Positions 18,835 to 26,342 of a stretch of DNA of 64,000 bases are shown here, in pieces. This DNA is from Azophilus sp963663395 (lineage in GTDB: Bacteria; Pseudomonadota; Gammaproteobacteria; Pseudomonadales; Azotimanducaceae). Each line of letters opens with the position of its first letter. The first letter of the stretch is position 1. Location: contig OY760226.1 of the NCBI GenBank assembly GCA_963663395.1, positions 4,092,001 to 4,156,000 of the forward strand. Reading direction: 5' to 3'. The notes under the pieces were generated by a model. That model was not told the origin of the DNA, made no database searches, and saw only the letters and a list, made by a program, of their open reading frames with translations. A program made the translations under genes and the position numbers.

Positions 18835-18959
18835 CCGATGAGTAGTGCAGTGATGCAACGGCCTCTGCTGGGACTCATGTCGCCGAGAAAGTTGGATGCA
18901 TCCTGTTCCCGGTCAGCAACGGGTCGGTGTGCATGGCGCGTGGCAGGCTGTACGCACGA

Positions 18960-20300
18960 CTAATTTGCCTGCTTCGGCCGCGTTTCTGCGCGAATTGTTG
19001 AGCCCCCTTCTGTTTGAGCCCGGCGGTCCTGATCAAAACGCCTTCCGGCGAAGAAAAACAGAGGGATCGCCAAAAAGGAGATGCCGGTAAAGAACACCAT
19101 GCTGGTGGTATACGGACTGTCAATTTCAGTGGCAATCAACCAGTCGACGAAGAGCCCGCTGCAAGTCACGCCAAAACCAATACCGATAACGTTGATCATC
19201 AGCAGAACAACTGCTGTGACAGTTCCACGAATCCGGGACGGCACCAGCTCCTGTACCGTGCCAAAAACGGGGCCATAAAGACAACCCAACTGGAAAAACG
19301 CCATGAACATGAAAACCAGGAAGAGAGGCGATGCGGGGTCAATCAACCTGAAGGCGAGCATCGCGGGCATGATGAAAAGCGTAATCCAGAACATGAACAT
19401 CGGGCGGCCGAAACCCGTTTTCTTCAGGAAGTAGTCGCTTCCCACACCACCGAACAAGTTGCCCGATACACCGGCAACCAACGCCATCCAACCCGTTAAC
19501 TCTGCAATTTCGTTACGGTCAAAACCGCGTTCCTCGACAAACCAGATCTGCTCGAACATCGCAGCCCCCAGGAAGACATGGAAAGTAACCGCGCCGAATG
19601 CCGTCAGCATCAAGGCAGGTGAACGAAGAAACGCATTCCAGGTCGTGACCAGCATTTCCCTTACACTTGGAATTTCCGCGGGCTTGCTGGAATTAGCCCG
19701 CACCCCCACCTCTGACCTTCGAGGTGTCTCTCTGAAGAAAAACAAGACAATACTGAACGCTACCCCCAGGGCACCGAGCACATAGAAACATCCACGCCAA
19801 CCTACCAACGGCTCGAGATACGCCACAATCAGCAAACTGGCCGAAATGCCGATGGGCGCCGCCATGTAGTAGAAGCCAGCCGCAAAGCCCAGGTTTTTCG
19901 ACGGAAAACGGTCAGACAGTATCGACATGGAAGTTGGCGTCATGATCGATTCGCCAATACCGATGAACAGTCGTGGAATCGCGAGGCTCACGAACCCTTT
20001 CGCCATGCCGGATATCGCAGTGAGTGCACTCCAGGCCGCCAAACCAAATGCGATCAGTCGGGTTCGGTTGACCCGGTCCGCCAGCACGCCCATGAAAACG
20101 CCGGCAAAAGCATAGAAGAGAATAAAAATGAGCCCTGTCAAAAGACCAAACTGGGTGTTGGTCAAATTGAGCTCCGGCTTTATCCAGTTGGCCAGACTTG
20201 CGATCAGTTGCCTGTCGACAACACTCAACACGTTGATCATGGTCAGGAATATCAAGAAGCCATAATCACCGGCCTTGGCGTCTCTCTCTGTTTGCAACAC
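18960..20300 (-). CDS. MFS transporter, Spinster-like
   Basis: A 446-residue, 12-helix transporter. Motif A-type loop GVLADRVNRTRLIAFG follows helix 2, helix 1 holds NVLSVVDRQLIASLANWIK, and helix 4 holds FIGIGESIMTPTSMS. These match the Spinster-like MFS group common in genomes rich in TonB receptors and degradative genes. It lies 94 bp downstream of the haloalkane dehalogenase gene on the same strand, so the two may form a unit for uptake or export of the dehalogenase substrate or product. Substrate cannot be read from sequence. Confidence 0.82.
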   Translation of the reverse strand: MLQTERDAKAGDYGFLIFLTMINVLSVVDRQLIASLANWIKPELNLTNTQFGLLTGLIFILFYAFAGVFMGVLADRVNRTRLIAFGLAAWSALTAISGMAKGFVSLAIPRLFIGIGESIMTPTSMSILSDRFPSKNLGFAAGFYYMAAPIGISASLLIVAYLEPLVGWRGCFYVLGALGVAFSIVLFFFRETPRRSEVGVRANSSKPAEIPSVREMLVTTWNAFLRSPALMLTAFGAVTFHVFLGAAMFEQIWFVEERGFDRNEIAELTGWMALVAGVSGNLFGGVGSDYFLKKTGFGRPMFMFWITLFIMPAMLAFRLIDPASPLFLVFMFMAFFQLGCLYGPVFGTVQELVPSRIRGTVTAVVLLMINVIGIGFGVTCSGLFVDWLIATEIDSPYTTSMVFFTGISFLAIPLFFFAGRRFDQDRRAQTEGGSTIRAETRPKQAN

Positions 20301-20394
20301 TTGCCCCTTGTTGGTGTTCGGGTTAGTGGAAGGATGTCTGTCTGGCGGGCTCCCTGGCTGTCATGGGCCAGGGCAGCCGGCTGGTTCGCGATGG

Positions 20395-21456
20395 CTACGA
20401 ATTCGACGGGGACGGGTTCGCCGCGATGAATTCGATTACCACTCTGGCGAGTTCTTCACCCTGATCGTCCTGGGTGTAGTGCTGGGCATTTTTGATGGTC
20501 ACGTGATTCTGGCCCTTTGCTCCCGGTATTTCCTCCTGGAATTGAGTCTCCGTGTTACCGGGGTCGCCATCGCTGAACGCCGTGAGGAACGGCTTGTCGA
20601 AGGTTCTCAAAGCCTCCCACGCCTTGCGATTTGCTGGCACTTCAACGTTGTCGGGGAAGAGGGGAATCAGGCTGGGAAACTGTCGGGCGCCCTGCTTGTA
20701 ATCTTCGGAAGGAAACGGTGCGGCATAGGCCCGCTGTTCCTCGGCAGAGCAGCTATTCAGCCACAGGCTCATGATTCTGCCGGGGTCGAGGTCTGCGGAG
20801 GCATCGCAATGCCTGATCCAGTACATGAAGGGAGGGCGCGGGTCGACGTCAGCGACGGCATTCCTGGCCTGATCCTGAAATCCACCGCGTTCGTGCAGGT
20901 CCACGCGCATGGCTTCGTTTACTTCCACCGTGTTGAGGACGGGTGTATCAGCAAGCAGTTGCTTGAGCTTTGCTGCCATCTCATCAGGGATGTTTCTGGC
21001 ATCCGGAAGGGCAGTGTTGCTAACCACAACCCGGGCGAATCGGTCCGGGTCGGCTGCGACGATCCTCAGAGTGATGGGCCCGCCCCAGTCCTGACAGACG
21101 AGGGTGATATTCGTGAGCGACATGCGACGAACAAAGTCATGCATCCATCGCACATGATTGGCGAACGTATAGTCACATCGCTCGGACGGTTTGTCGGAGC
21201 GGCCGAAGCCAACGATGTCCGGCGCGATGACTCGATAGCCTGCCGCAGCAAGCGGTGGAATCATTTTTCGAAAGGAATAAGACCAGACCGGCTGGCCATG
21301 CACGCAAAGAATGACGGGGGCGTCTTTCGGTCCTTCGTCCACATAGTGCATGCGTAGCCGGCCACCCCGGCCATCGTCTATTTCCCGGTGATTGGGTTGG
21401 TAGGGGAAACCATCGAGGTTCTCGAATCTTGCGTCGGGCGTCCGCAGTACCTTCAT
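20395..21456 (-). CDS. Haloalkane dehalogenase-like alpha/beta hydrolase
   Basis: A 353-residue alpha/beta hydrolase in the haloalkane dehalogenase/epoxide hydrolase branch. The nucleophile is Asp123 in VCQDWGGP, directly followed by Trp124, a halide-binding position in dehalogenases. The oxyanion segment is CVHGQPVWSYSFRKMI (with Trp58), the acid is probably Asp298 in FSDGDP, and the base is His326 in NAQHYTQDD. The N-terminal block FENLDGFPYQPNH is characteristic of the HLD-I type (DhlA/DmmA-like). It would release halide and an alcohol from a haloalkane. Some relatives act on epoxides instead, though the usual epoxide-hydrolase cap tyrosines are not obvious. It probably heads a unit with the MFS gene downstream. 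Confidence 0.82.
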   Translation of the reverse strand: MKVLRTPDARFENLDGFPYQPNHREIDDGRGGRLRMHYVDEGPKDAPVILCVHGQPVWSYSFRKMIPPLAAAGYRVIAPDIVGFGRSDKPSERCDYTFANHVRWMHDFVRRMSLTNITLVCQDWGGPITLRIVAADPDRFARVVVSNTALPDARNIPDEMAAKLKQLLADTPVLNTVEVNEAMRVDLHERGGFQDQARNAVADVDPRPPFMYWIRHCDASADLDPGRIMSLWLNSCSAEEQRAYAAPFPSEDYKQGARQFPSLIPLFPDNVEVPANRKAWEALRTFDKPFLTAFSDGDPGNTETQFQEEIPGAKGQNHVTIKNAQHYTQDDQGEELARVVIEFIAANPSPSNS

Positions 21457-21601
21457 GGCCTCCGCTCATTGCTTAATCGAATATCTCAGGTGGGCAGGAG
21501 TATCGGCAGTAGACCAGGGTATGTCCATTCACAGGTGGGTATCAGCCGACAAGAAAATGCTATTGGCGATATGGGCGCGACCAATTCCGGGAGGTAGCCG
21601 G

Positions 21602-22831
21602 CTACTCCCGGCGCGGGTCGATCTCGTAGATGACCTGAGAGGTGCGCGGCACCGCCTGGAAGCCGCTCTGGTCGTCGATGGGCAGGGTATCGCGAACGGT
21701 CATGCGCCAGATGACGAAGCCCGCCGTCGCGAACGCAACGGCGCCGCAGAAGGCGAACAGGCCGCCGGCGCCGCCGAAGAAGACGGTCAGCGACGCCGCT
21801 GCCGGTCCCGCCGCGGCGCCGAGGCCGTAGGCCATGATCAACCCTCCGGACATGGGCACCAGGTCGTCGAGACTGACGTAATCGAACGTATAGGCGACTG
21901 CCAGGGGGTAAAGGGTAAAACTCAGTCCCCCGAACAGCGCGCCGAAAAGCAGCAGGGCCGCCCCGGAATCCGCGGTCAGGCCCATGAGCCACGCACAGGC
22001 GGCAGCGGTGCCGGCCGCAACCACCAGAATGACCTTGCGCCGGTCGATCAGGTCCGAGAGCTTGCCCATGGGCCATTGCAGAAGCAGGCCGCCGACGATG
22101 ACGGCCCCCATGAACTGGGCTGTCCGTTCGGCATCGAGACCCCTCAGTTGGGCGAACAGCGGCCCTACGCCATAGAAAGCCCCCAGGATCACCCCGCAGC
22201 CGAAGGCGATGGTCATGCCGGTGGGCGAGATTTCCCACAGCCGCAGGAATTGGAAACGCACCTGGGGCCGCAGCGGCGGCGCCTCGACCCTTGTGACCGC
22301 AACCGGCACGATGGCCAGCGACATCAGGATGGACATCAGCAGATAGACGGCAAACCCCGACTCGTCGGGCACGTTGATCAGGAACTGCCCGACTCCCTGG
22401 GCCAGGTAGACGGTAATCTGGTATAGGGCAAAGATCTGCCCGCGCGTGCTGTTGTCGGAGCGCTCGTTCACCCAGCTCTCCGTGCACATGAACATGCCGA
22501 CGGCACACATGCCGACCAGCAGGCGCAGCGCGCCCCACAGCCAGGGGTCGACCATGAAGGCATGGGCCAGGGTGGCCGCGGACATCATCGACCCCAGCGC
22601 CACGAAGGCGCGGATGTGGCCGACGCCGGCAATCAGCTTCTGGCCGTAGCCCGTACCCAGCACGATGCCGGCGTAGTACATCGACATCACCATGCCGACC
22701 GCCCACGGCGGCTGCTCCGCCGCGCCCATGCGGAAGGCGAGCACGGTCGACAGGGCGCCACCGCCCATCATGAGCAGGGCCGTGCCCAGCAGCAGCGAAG
22801 AGACCGAACGCAGGGAGTGGCTCAGCGGCAT
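21602..22831 (-). CDS. MFS transporter, YcaD-like
   Basis: A 409-residue transporter with 12 predicted helices. The start region SLRSVSSLLLGTALLMMGGG, the loop GTGYGQKLIAGVGHIRAF, helix 4-5 ALRLLVGMCAVGMFMCTESW and VNERSDNSTRGQIFALYQ match the YcaD-like MFS group, and PMGKLSDLIDRRKVIL is the second motif A loop. ATG 22831 is taken as start because the family-like sequence begins there; ATG 22843 is possible. A 20-codon upstream frame with a strong ribosome site ends inside its start region, so translation may be coupled. Substrate unknown. Confidence 0.78.
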   Translation of the reverse strand: MPLSHSLRSVSSLLLGTALLMMGGGALSTVLAFRMGAAEQPPWAVGMVMSMYYAGIVLGTGYGQKLIAGVGHIRAFVALGSMMSAATLAHAFMVDPWLWGALRLLVGMCAVGMFMCTESWVNERSDNSTRGQIFALYQITVYLAQGVGQFLINVPDESGFAVYLLMSILMSLAIVPVAVTRVEAPPLRPQVRFQFLRLWEISPTGMTIAFGCGVILGAFYGVGPLFAQLRGLDAERTAQFMGAVIVGGLLLQWPMGKLSDLIDRRKVILVVAAGTAAACAWLMGLTADSGAALLLFGALFGGLSFTLYPLAVAYTFDYVSLDDLVPMSGGLIMAYGLGAAAGPAAASLTVFFGGAGGLFAFCGAVAFATAGFVIWRMTVRDTLPIDDQSGFQAVPRTSQVIYEIDPRRE

Positions 22832-22884
22832 GACGGCCCGCATTCCAGCGCCAGGCTGGGTCGTGCAACGGTCTCGATACGCAT
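22822..22884 (-). CDS. Possible 20-residue leader peptide ahead of the YcaD-like MFS gene
   Basis: A short frame MRIETVARPSLALECGPSCR starts at ATG 22884 with a good ribosome site (ggagagaagg) and its stop lies 10 nt inside the MFS coding start. This suggests coupling rather than a functional peptide. No conservation can be checked here. Confidence 0.35.
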   Translation of the reverse strand: MRIETVARPSLALECGPSCR

Positions 22885-22902
22885 GCCTTCTCTCCGGAAC
22901 GA

Positions 22903-22944
22903 GAAACGCCCCGACGGGCAGGCCGGGGCGTTTCGATTTTTCTG
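22903..22944. terminator. Strong rho-independent terminator hairpin
   Basis: An 11-bp GC-rich stem (gaaacgccccg 22903-22913 with cggggcgtttc 22924-22934) closes a 10-nt loop. The plus strand continues with a T-run (gatttttct). On the minus strand the A/T tip gives only tttctcgtt. It sits between the minus-strand small membrane protein gene (upstream) and the leader of the MFS gene, so it may end the former or insulate the latter. Confidence 0.7.
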
Positions 22945-23128
22945 AACCGGATGGGGAACCGCCGTCAGCGGCCGCGCGTCCACCGGTCAACCAGGGCGCG
23001 CATCTTAGGCGTTATGTTCTGTCACGCAATGGCGAAATCCGTCAAAAACAATGCGATACGCGACCTCGCCGACGTTACTGCGCATGCTTTCCCCGCACTG
23101 TGTCCGCACCGGTCACTGGCCCGGCGAA

Positions 23129-23512
23129 TCAGTGCCCTGCCATGGTCAGGCGATAACGGGCGAACAGGAATACCGCGCACATGATCAGTTCGAAGACGAT
23201 GAACTCCGGCGCAAAAGCAGCGCCCTGAACAAGCCAGGCAAACAGGCGAAAGAGCGCCGCGACACCCACCAGGGCGGCCGGCGCATAAAGCAGGGCAGCG
23301 TTGCGCTTAATCACCCCGAGCAGCGCGAACCCGCCGCTGACGATGAAAAACGCTCCCAGATCCCCGATCTGGCTGCTTCTGGCCAGGCCGTCCAGCACCG
23401 GCATGCCGATTCCGGCAGCCGCACCGGAGGGGTCCACCAGCCACCGAAGGCCCATTACGAACATCATCAGCCCGAATAGTCCCGCGATGACCCTGATTGC
23501 CTTGTCGAGCAT
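23129..23512 (-). CDS. Small four-helix membrane protein, DUF4345-like
   Basis: A 127-residue protein with four hydrophobic helices: AIRVIAGLFGLMMFVMGLRW, a second at GDLGAFFIVSGGFALLGVI, a third at APAALVGVAALFRLFAWLV, and a fourth at FIVFELIMCAVFLFARY. The pattern, with the PxGAAAGIGMP loop and GDLGAFF, matches DUF4345-type proteins of unknown role. The start ATG 23512 has gagg close upstream. The longer reading to 23731 includes the remnant region and was rejected. Confidence 0.6.
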   Translation of the reverse strand: MLDKAIRVIAGLFGLMMFVMGLRWLVDPSGAAAGIGMPVLDGLARSSQIGDLGAFFIVSGGFALLGVIKRNAALLYAPAALVGVAALFRLFAWLVQGAAFAPEFIVFELIMCAVFLFARYRLTMAGH

Positions 23513-23613
23513 GTTTGCCTCACTGCCTGTTTCTACTACCAACCGCAGACAGCTTACCAGCAGCTTCCGCCCCGATGCCCCCGCATGCCCGAGGTGAAGG
23601 TCTTCCCGAAATT

Positions 23614-23650
23614 TCCGGCCGCGTTCTACAACTCCACCCTCACGGATACC
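23614..23650 (-). pseudogene. Remnant of the 3' end of a TonB-dependent receptor gene
   Basis: On the minus strand this stretch encodes VSVRVEL and a stop, the same terminal strand as the intact receptor that ends at 26343. The two 37-bp segments (23614-23650 and 26331-26367) agree at 33 positions, and similarity extends a few codons into DRRMHK versus DPRTYG. Everything upstream is gone, so this is the tail of a lost receptor copy. Confidence 0.5.
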
Positions 23651-23757
23651 TTGTGCATCCGCCGATCCCGACAGCCCGCCATGCTCGCACGGCCATGGGA
23701 ATTGACATACCCCGGGAGCTGCCGGCTTCACCCGGCCCGACCTACACCGATCGCGCC

Positions 23758-23920
23758 CTACTGCGCCAGAACGACGTAGCAGGCAATTGCAGCCGCCATG
23801 ATCAGCACGCCGAAGCCGACGTTCGAATCACCCATGGGTTCCGTCTGCGTTGCCGGTTGTTCGCACCCGGCGCCCAGCGCGGCAAGACACAGCCAGAGAG
23901 CCGGACTACGCGGGGGCCAT
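23758..23920 (-). pseudogene. Possible frameshifted small lipoprotein gene
   Basis: On the minus strand one frame reads ALWLCLAALGAG, then Cys, then EQPATQTEPMGDSNVGFGVL and IMAAAIACYVVLAQ, then stop at 23758. That is a lipobox followed by a short linker and a membrane helix. An ATG at 23920 with a very strong ribosome site (ggaggagg) is one base out of frame with it. So either the gene carries a frameshift or the start is unusual. The intergenic block 23513-24067 otherwise holds only the receptor remnant. Confidence 0.35.
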
Positions 23921-24067
23921 GCCTCCTCCGCTCAGTCGCCGGGCTTGGCAGCGGGGCCTGGGGCAACGACCGCCGAGATCGGGATCATTTACTCCCCGCA
24001 TCAGCAAAATCGGTCATTGGCTTCGTTTTCCCCCATAATCCGAGCGGGCGATCAGAACAAATCCCGC

Positions 24068-26188
24068 ATGAGATTCATAGCGTCAATGCTCCTGGCCGGC
24101 GCCCTGCTTGCAGGCTGTCAACCGCGACCGTGCGACTGCCCGGACGACGACGCGCCGGCCACCGTCACCGCCGACCTGACTGCCGCGGCCGAGACCACGC
24201 CCACATTGACCGATGGCGCCAACGACCCGGCGATTTTGATCGATGCCGACAACCCCGCGGACAGCCTGATCCTGGGTTCCGGTCTCGCCGGAGGGCTGGA
24301 AATCTACCGCCTGGACGGCGTGCGTGCCGGCGTGATGCCGGACCGTCCCATCGCCCTGGTCGACGTTGGCTACAACTTTCCGTTCGCCGATGGGGAAATC
24401 AGCCTTGTCGTCGCTTACGACGCCGCGACCACCGGGCTGGTCGCCTATCGCCTGGATGAATCCGGCCCGAGCCTGCTGCAGATTTCATCGCAGCCCATGC
24501 TCACCGGAATGGATGTCGAGGGGCTATGCACCTACCGTAGCCCGCTGTCCGGCCGGTTTTACGCCTTTGCCGCGGGAGGCGGGACAATCCAGCAGTGGGA
24601 GCTTCAACACAGCGCGGGCGCCGTCGTCGGCCGCAGGATCCGAACCGTCCCGGTGGGGCATGGCGCCGGCCATTGCGTGGTCGACGACCGGGAACCGGCT
24701 CTCTATTACGCCCAGGAAACCGTCGGCATCTGGAAACTGAACGCCGAACCGGAATCCGACGCGGAAGCCGATCTCATCGACCTCGCCGAGCCGCACGGCC
24801 GCTACGGCGGCGACGTCAAGGGCATTGCCATCGTCGAGTTGCAGGCGGGCGGCGGCTATCTCGTCGTCTCCGACGCCGATGCGAACCTTCTGCACGTGTA
24901 CGGCCTGGCCTCCAAGGATCATCTCGGCTCGTTCCGGGTCGGTGCGGGCGCTGCGATCGGCGCGGTCGATGAAAGCGAGGGCCTGGCGGCGACGGGTATG
25001 GCACTGTCCCCCATGTTCGGCAACGGCCTTCTCGTCCTCACCGATGACCACAACGGAACTGAAAACACCAACTACAAGATCCTGCCCTGGACCGCTGTAG
25101 TCACCGCATTCGATCTGCCCGGGGGCGCCGGACGCGATCCCCGCGCAAGCGCGGCGCCTGCAACCGCAACCGTGCGGCCCAGCATCGAGACCGAGCCGGT
25201 CGCGAGCCATGGCGACGCCGCCGACGACCCGGCCATCTGGGTACACCCCGAGCACCCCGAACTCAGCGTCGTGATCGGTTCGCAGAAGAAGCGCGGCATC
25301 AATGTCTACGACCTCGACGGCCGCCTGCTGCAGTCCCGCGCGGACGGGCGCATCAACAACGTCGACGTTCGCTACGGGTTCGATCTCGGCGGCGAATCCA
25401 TCGACATTGTCACCGGCAGCAACCGCAGCAGCGACTCGATCAGCATCTACCGTATCGACTCGGCGACCCGCAGCCTGGTCGACATCGCCGACGGCATCAT
25501 TGCCACGGGCATGTCCGAGCCGTACGGGCTCTGCATGTACAGGAGCCCGTCGTCGGGCCTGTACTACGTGTTCGTGAACGATACCGGCGGCGAGGTCAAA
25601 CAGTGGCTGCTGAACGACGCGGGCAACGGCCGCGTCGGCGCCGGGCTGGTGCGCGAGTTCAGCGTCGGCTCCCAGACCGAAGGCTGCGTGGCGGACGATG
25701 CCGGCGGCCACCTCTATATCGGCGAAGAGAATGTCGCCATATGGAAGTACTCCGCCGAACCGCACGGCGGCGAAGAAAGGACAATGGTGGACGGCACCGA
25801 AGGCGGCAACCTGACGGGCGACATCGAGGGCATGGCCATTTATCACGGGCCGGGTACAAGCGGATATCTCGCCGTCTCCGATCAGGGCATCAACAGTTTT
25901 GCGCTGTACCGGCGCGACGGCGACAACGCCTGGCTCGGGCGCTTTCGCATCGTTGCCGACGGCTCGGCGGGCATTGACGGTGTATCGGAAACCGATGGCA
26001 TCGCGGTGACGAGCGCAAGCCTCGGCCCGGCGTTTCCGCACGGCGTGTTCATCGCCCAGGACGGGCGCAACATCACGCCGGCAGAGCGCCAGAATTTCAA
26101 ACTCGTACCCTGGGAGCGCATCGCGGCGGTCGCGGGACTGGAAACAATGGCCGGTTACGATCCGCGGGCGCCTACAACGAAGCAATGA
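24068..26188 (+). CDS. Two-domain beta-propeller phytase-like lipoprotein
   Basis: A 706-residue protein starting with a lipoprotein signal (RFIASMLLAGALLAG then Cys). It contains two beta-propeller-phytase units. The second (about 375-706) begins with SHGDAADDPAIWVHPEHP and contains NNVDVRYGF, EPYGLCMY and EGCVADD, the calcium and phosphate site signatures of these enzymes. The first unit (about 45-360) has NDPAILIDADNPADS and VDVGYNF in matching places but is less conserved. Such enzymes release phosphate from calcium-phytate outside the cell. Dual-domain phytases with one incomplete domain are known and the extra domain aids activity. The start ATG 24068 was chosen because the signal peptide begins there. 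The TonB receptor at 26343-28658 is convergent and may share its nutrient role. Confidence 0.82.
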   Translation: MRFIASMLLAGALLAGCQPRPCDCPDDDAPATVTADLTAAAETTPTLTDGANDPAILIDADNPADSLILGSGLAGGLEIYRLDGVRAGVMPDRPIALVDVGYNFPFADGEISLVVAYDAATTGLVAYRLDESGPSLLQISSQPMLTGMDVEGLCTYRSPLSGRFYAFAAGGGTIQQWELQHSAGAVVGRRIRTVPVGHGAGHCVVDDREPALYYAQETVGIWKLNAEPESDAEADLIDLAEPHGRYGGDVKGIAIVELQAGGGYLVVSDADANLLHVYGLASKDHLGSFRVGAGAAIGAVDESEGLAATGMALSPMFGNGLLVLTDDHNGTENTNYKILPWTAVVTAFDLPGGAGRDPRASAAPATATVRPSIETEPVASHGDAADDPAIWVHPEHPELSVVIGSQKKRGINVYDLDGRLLQSRADGRINNVDVRYGFDLGGESIDIVTGSNRSSDSISIYRIDSATRSLVDIADGIIATGMSEPYGLCMYRSPSSGLYYVFVNDTGGEVKQWLLNDAGNGRVGAGLVREFSVGSQTEGCVADDAGGHLYIGEENVAIWKYSAEPHGGEERTMVDGTEGGNLTGDIEGMAIYHGPGTSGYLAVSDQGINSFALYRRDGDNAWLGRFRIVADGSAGIDGVSETDGIAVTSASLGPAFPHGVFIAQDGRNITPAERQNFKLVPWERIAAVAGLETMAGYDPRAPTTKQ

Positions 26189-26342
26189 TGCGCTGCAGGT
26201 TCTCGTACCCCATGTTTGCGTACCGGGCCGGAGGCGCAACGCCAACCGCGTGCCGGCGGGAGTGCCGGCTGGACTCGATAATCAGGGAGACAAGTTCACC
26301 TTGCCCACTGGCTCATGCTGCAGAGTCTTTCCCGGCCGCGTT

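Noticed and set aside
21486..22868. Alternative long frame overlapping the YcaD-like MFS gene
   Set aside because: It is out of phase with the membrane helices and has no family match.
22903..22944. Terminator of a plus-strand gene
   Set aside because: No plus-strand gene or small RNA precedes it, although the T-run is on that strand.
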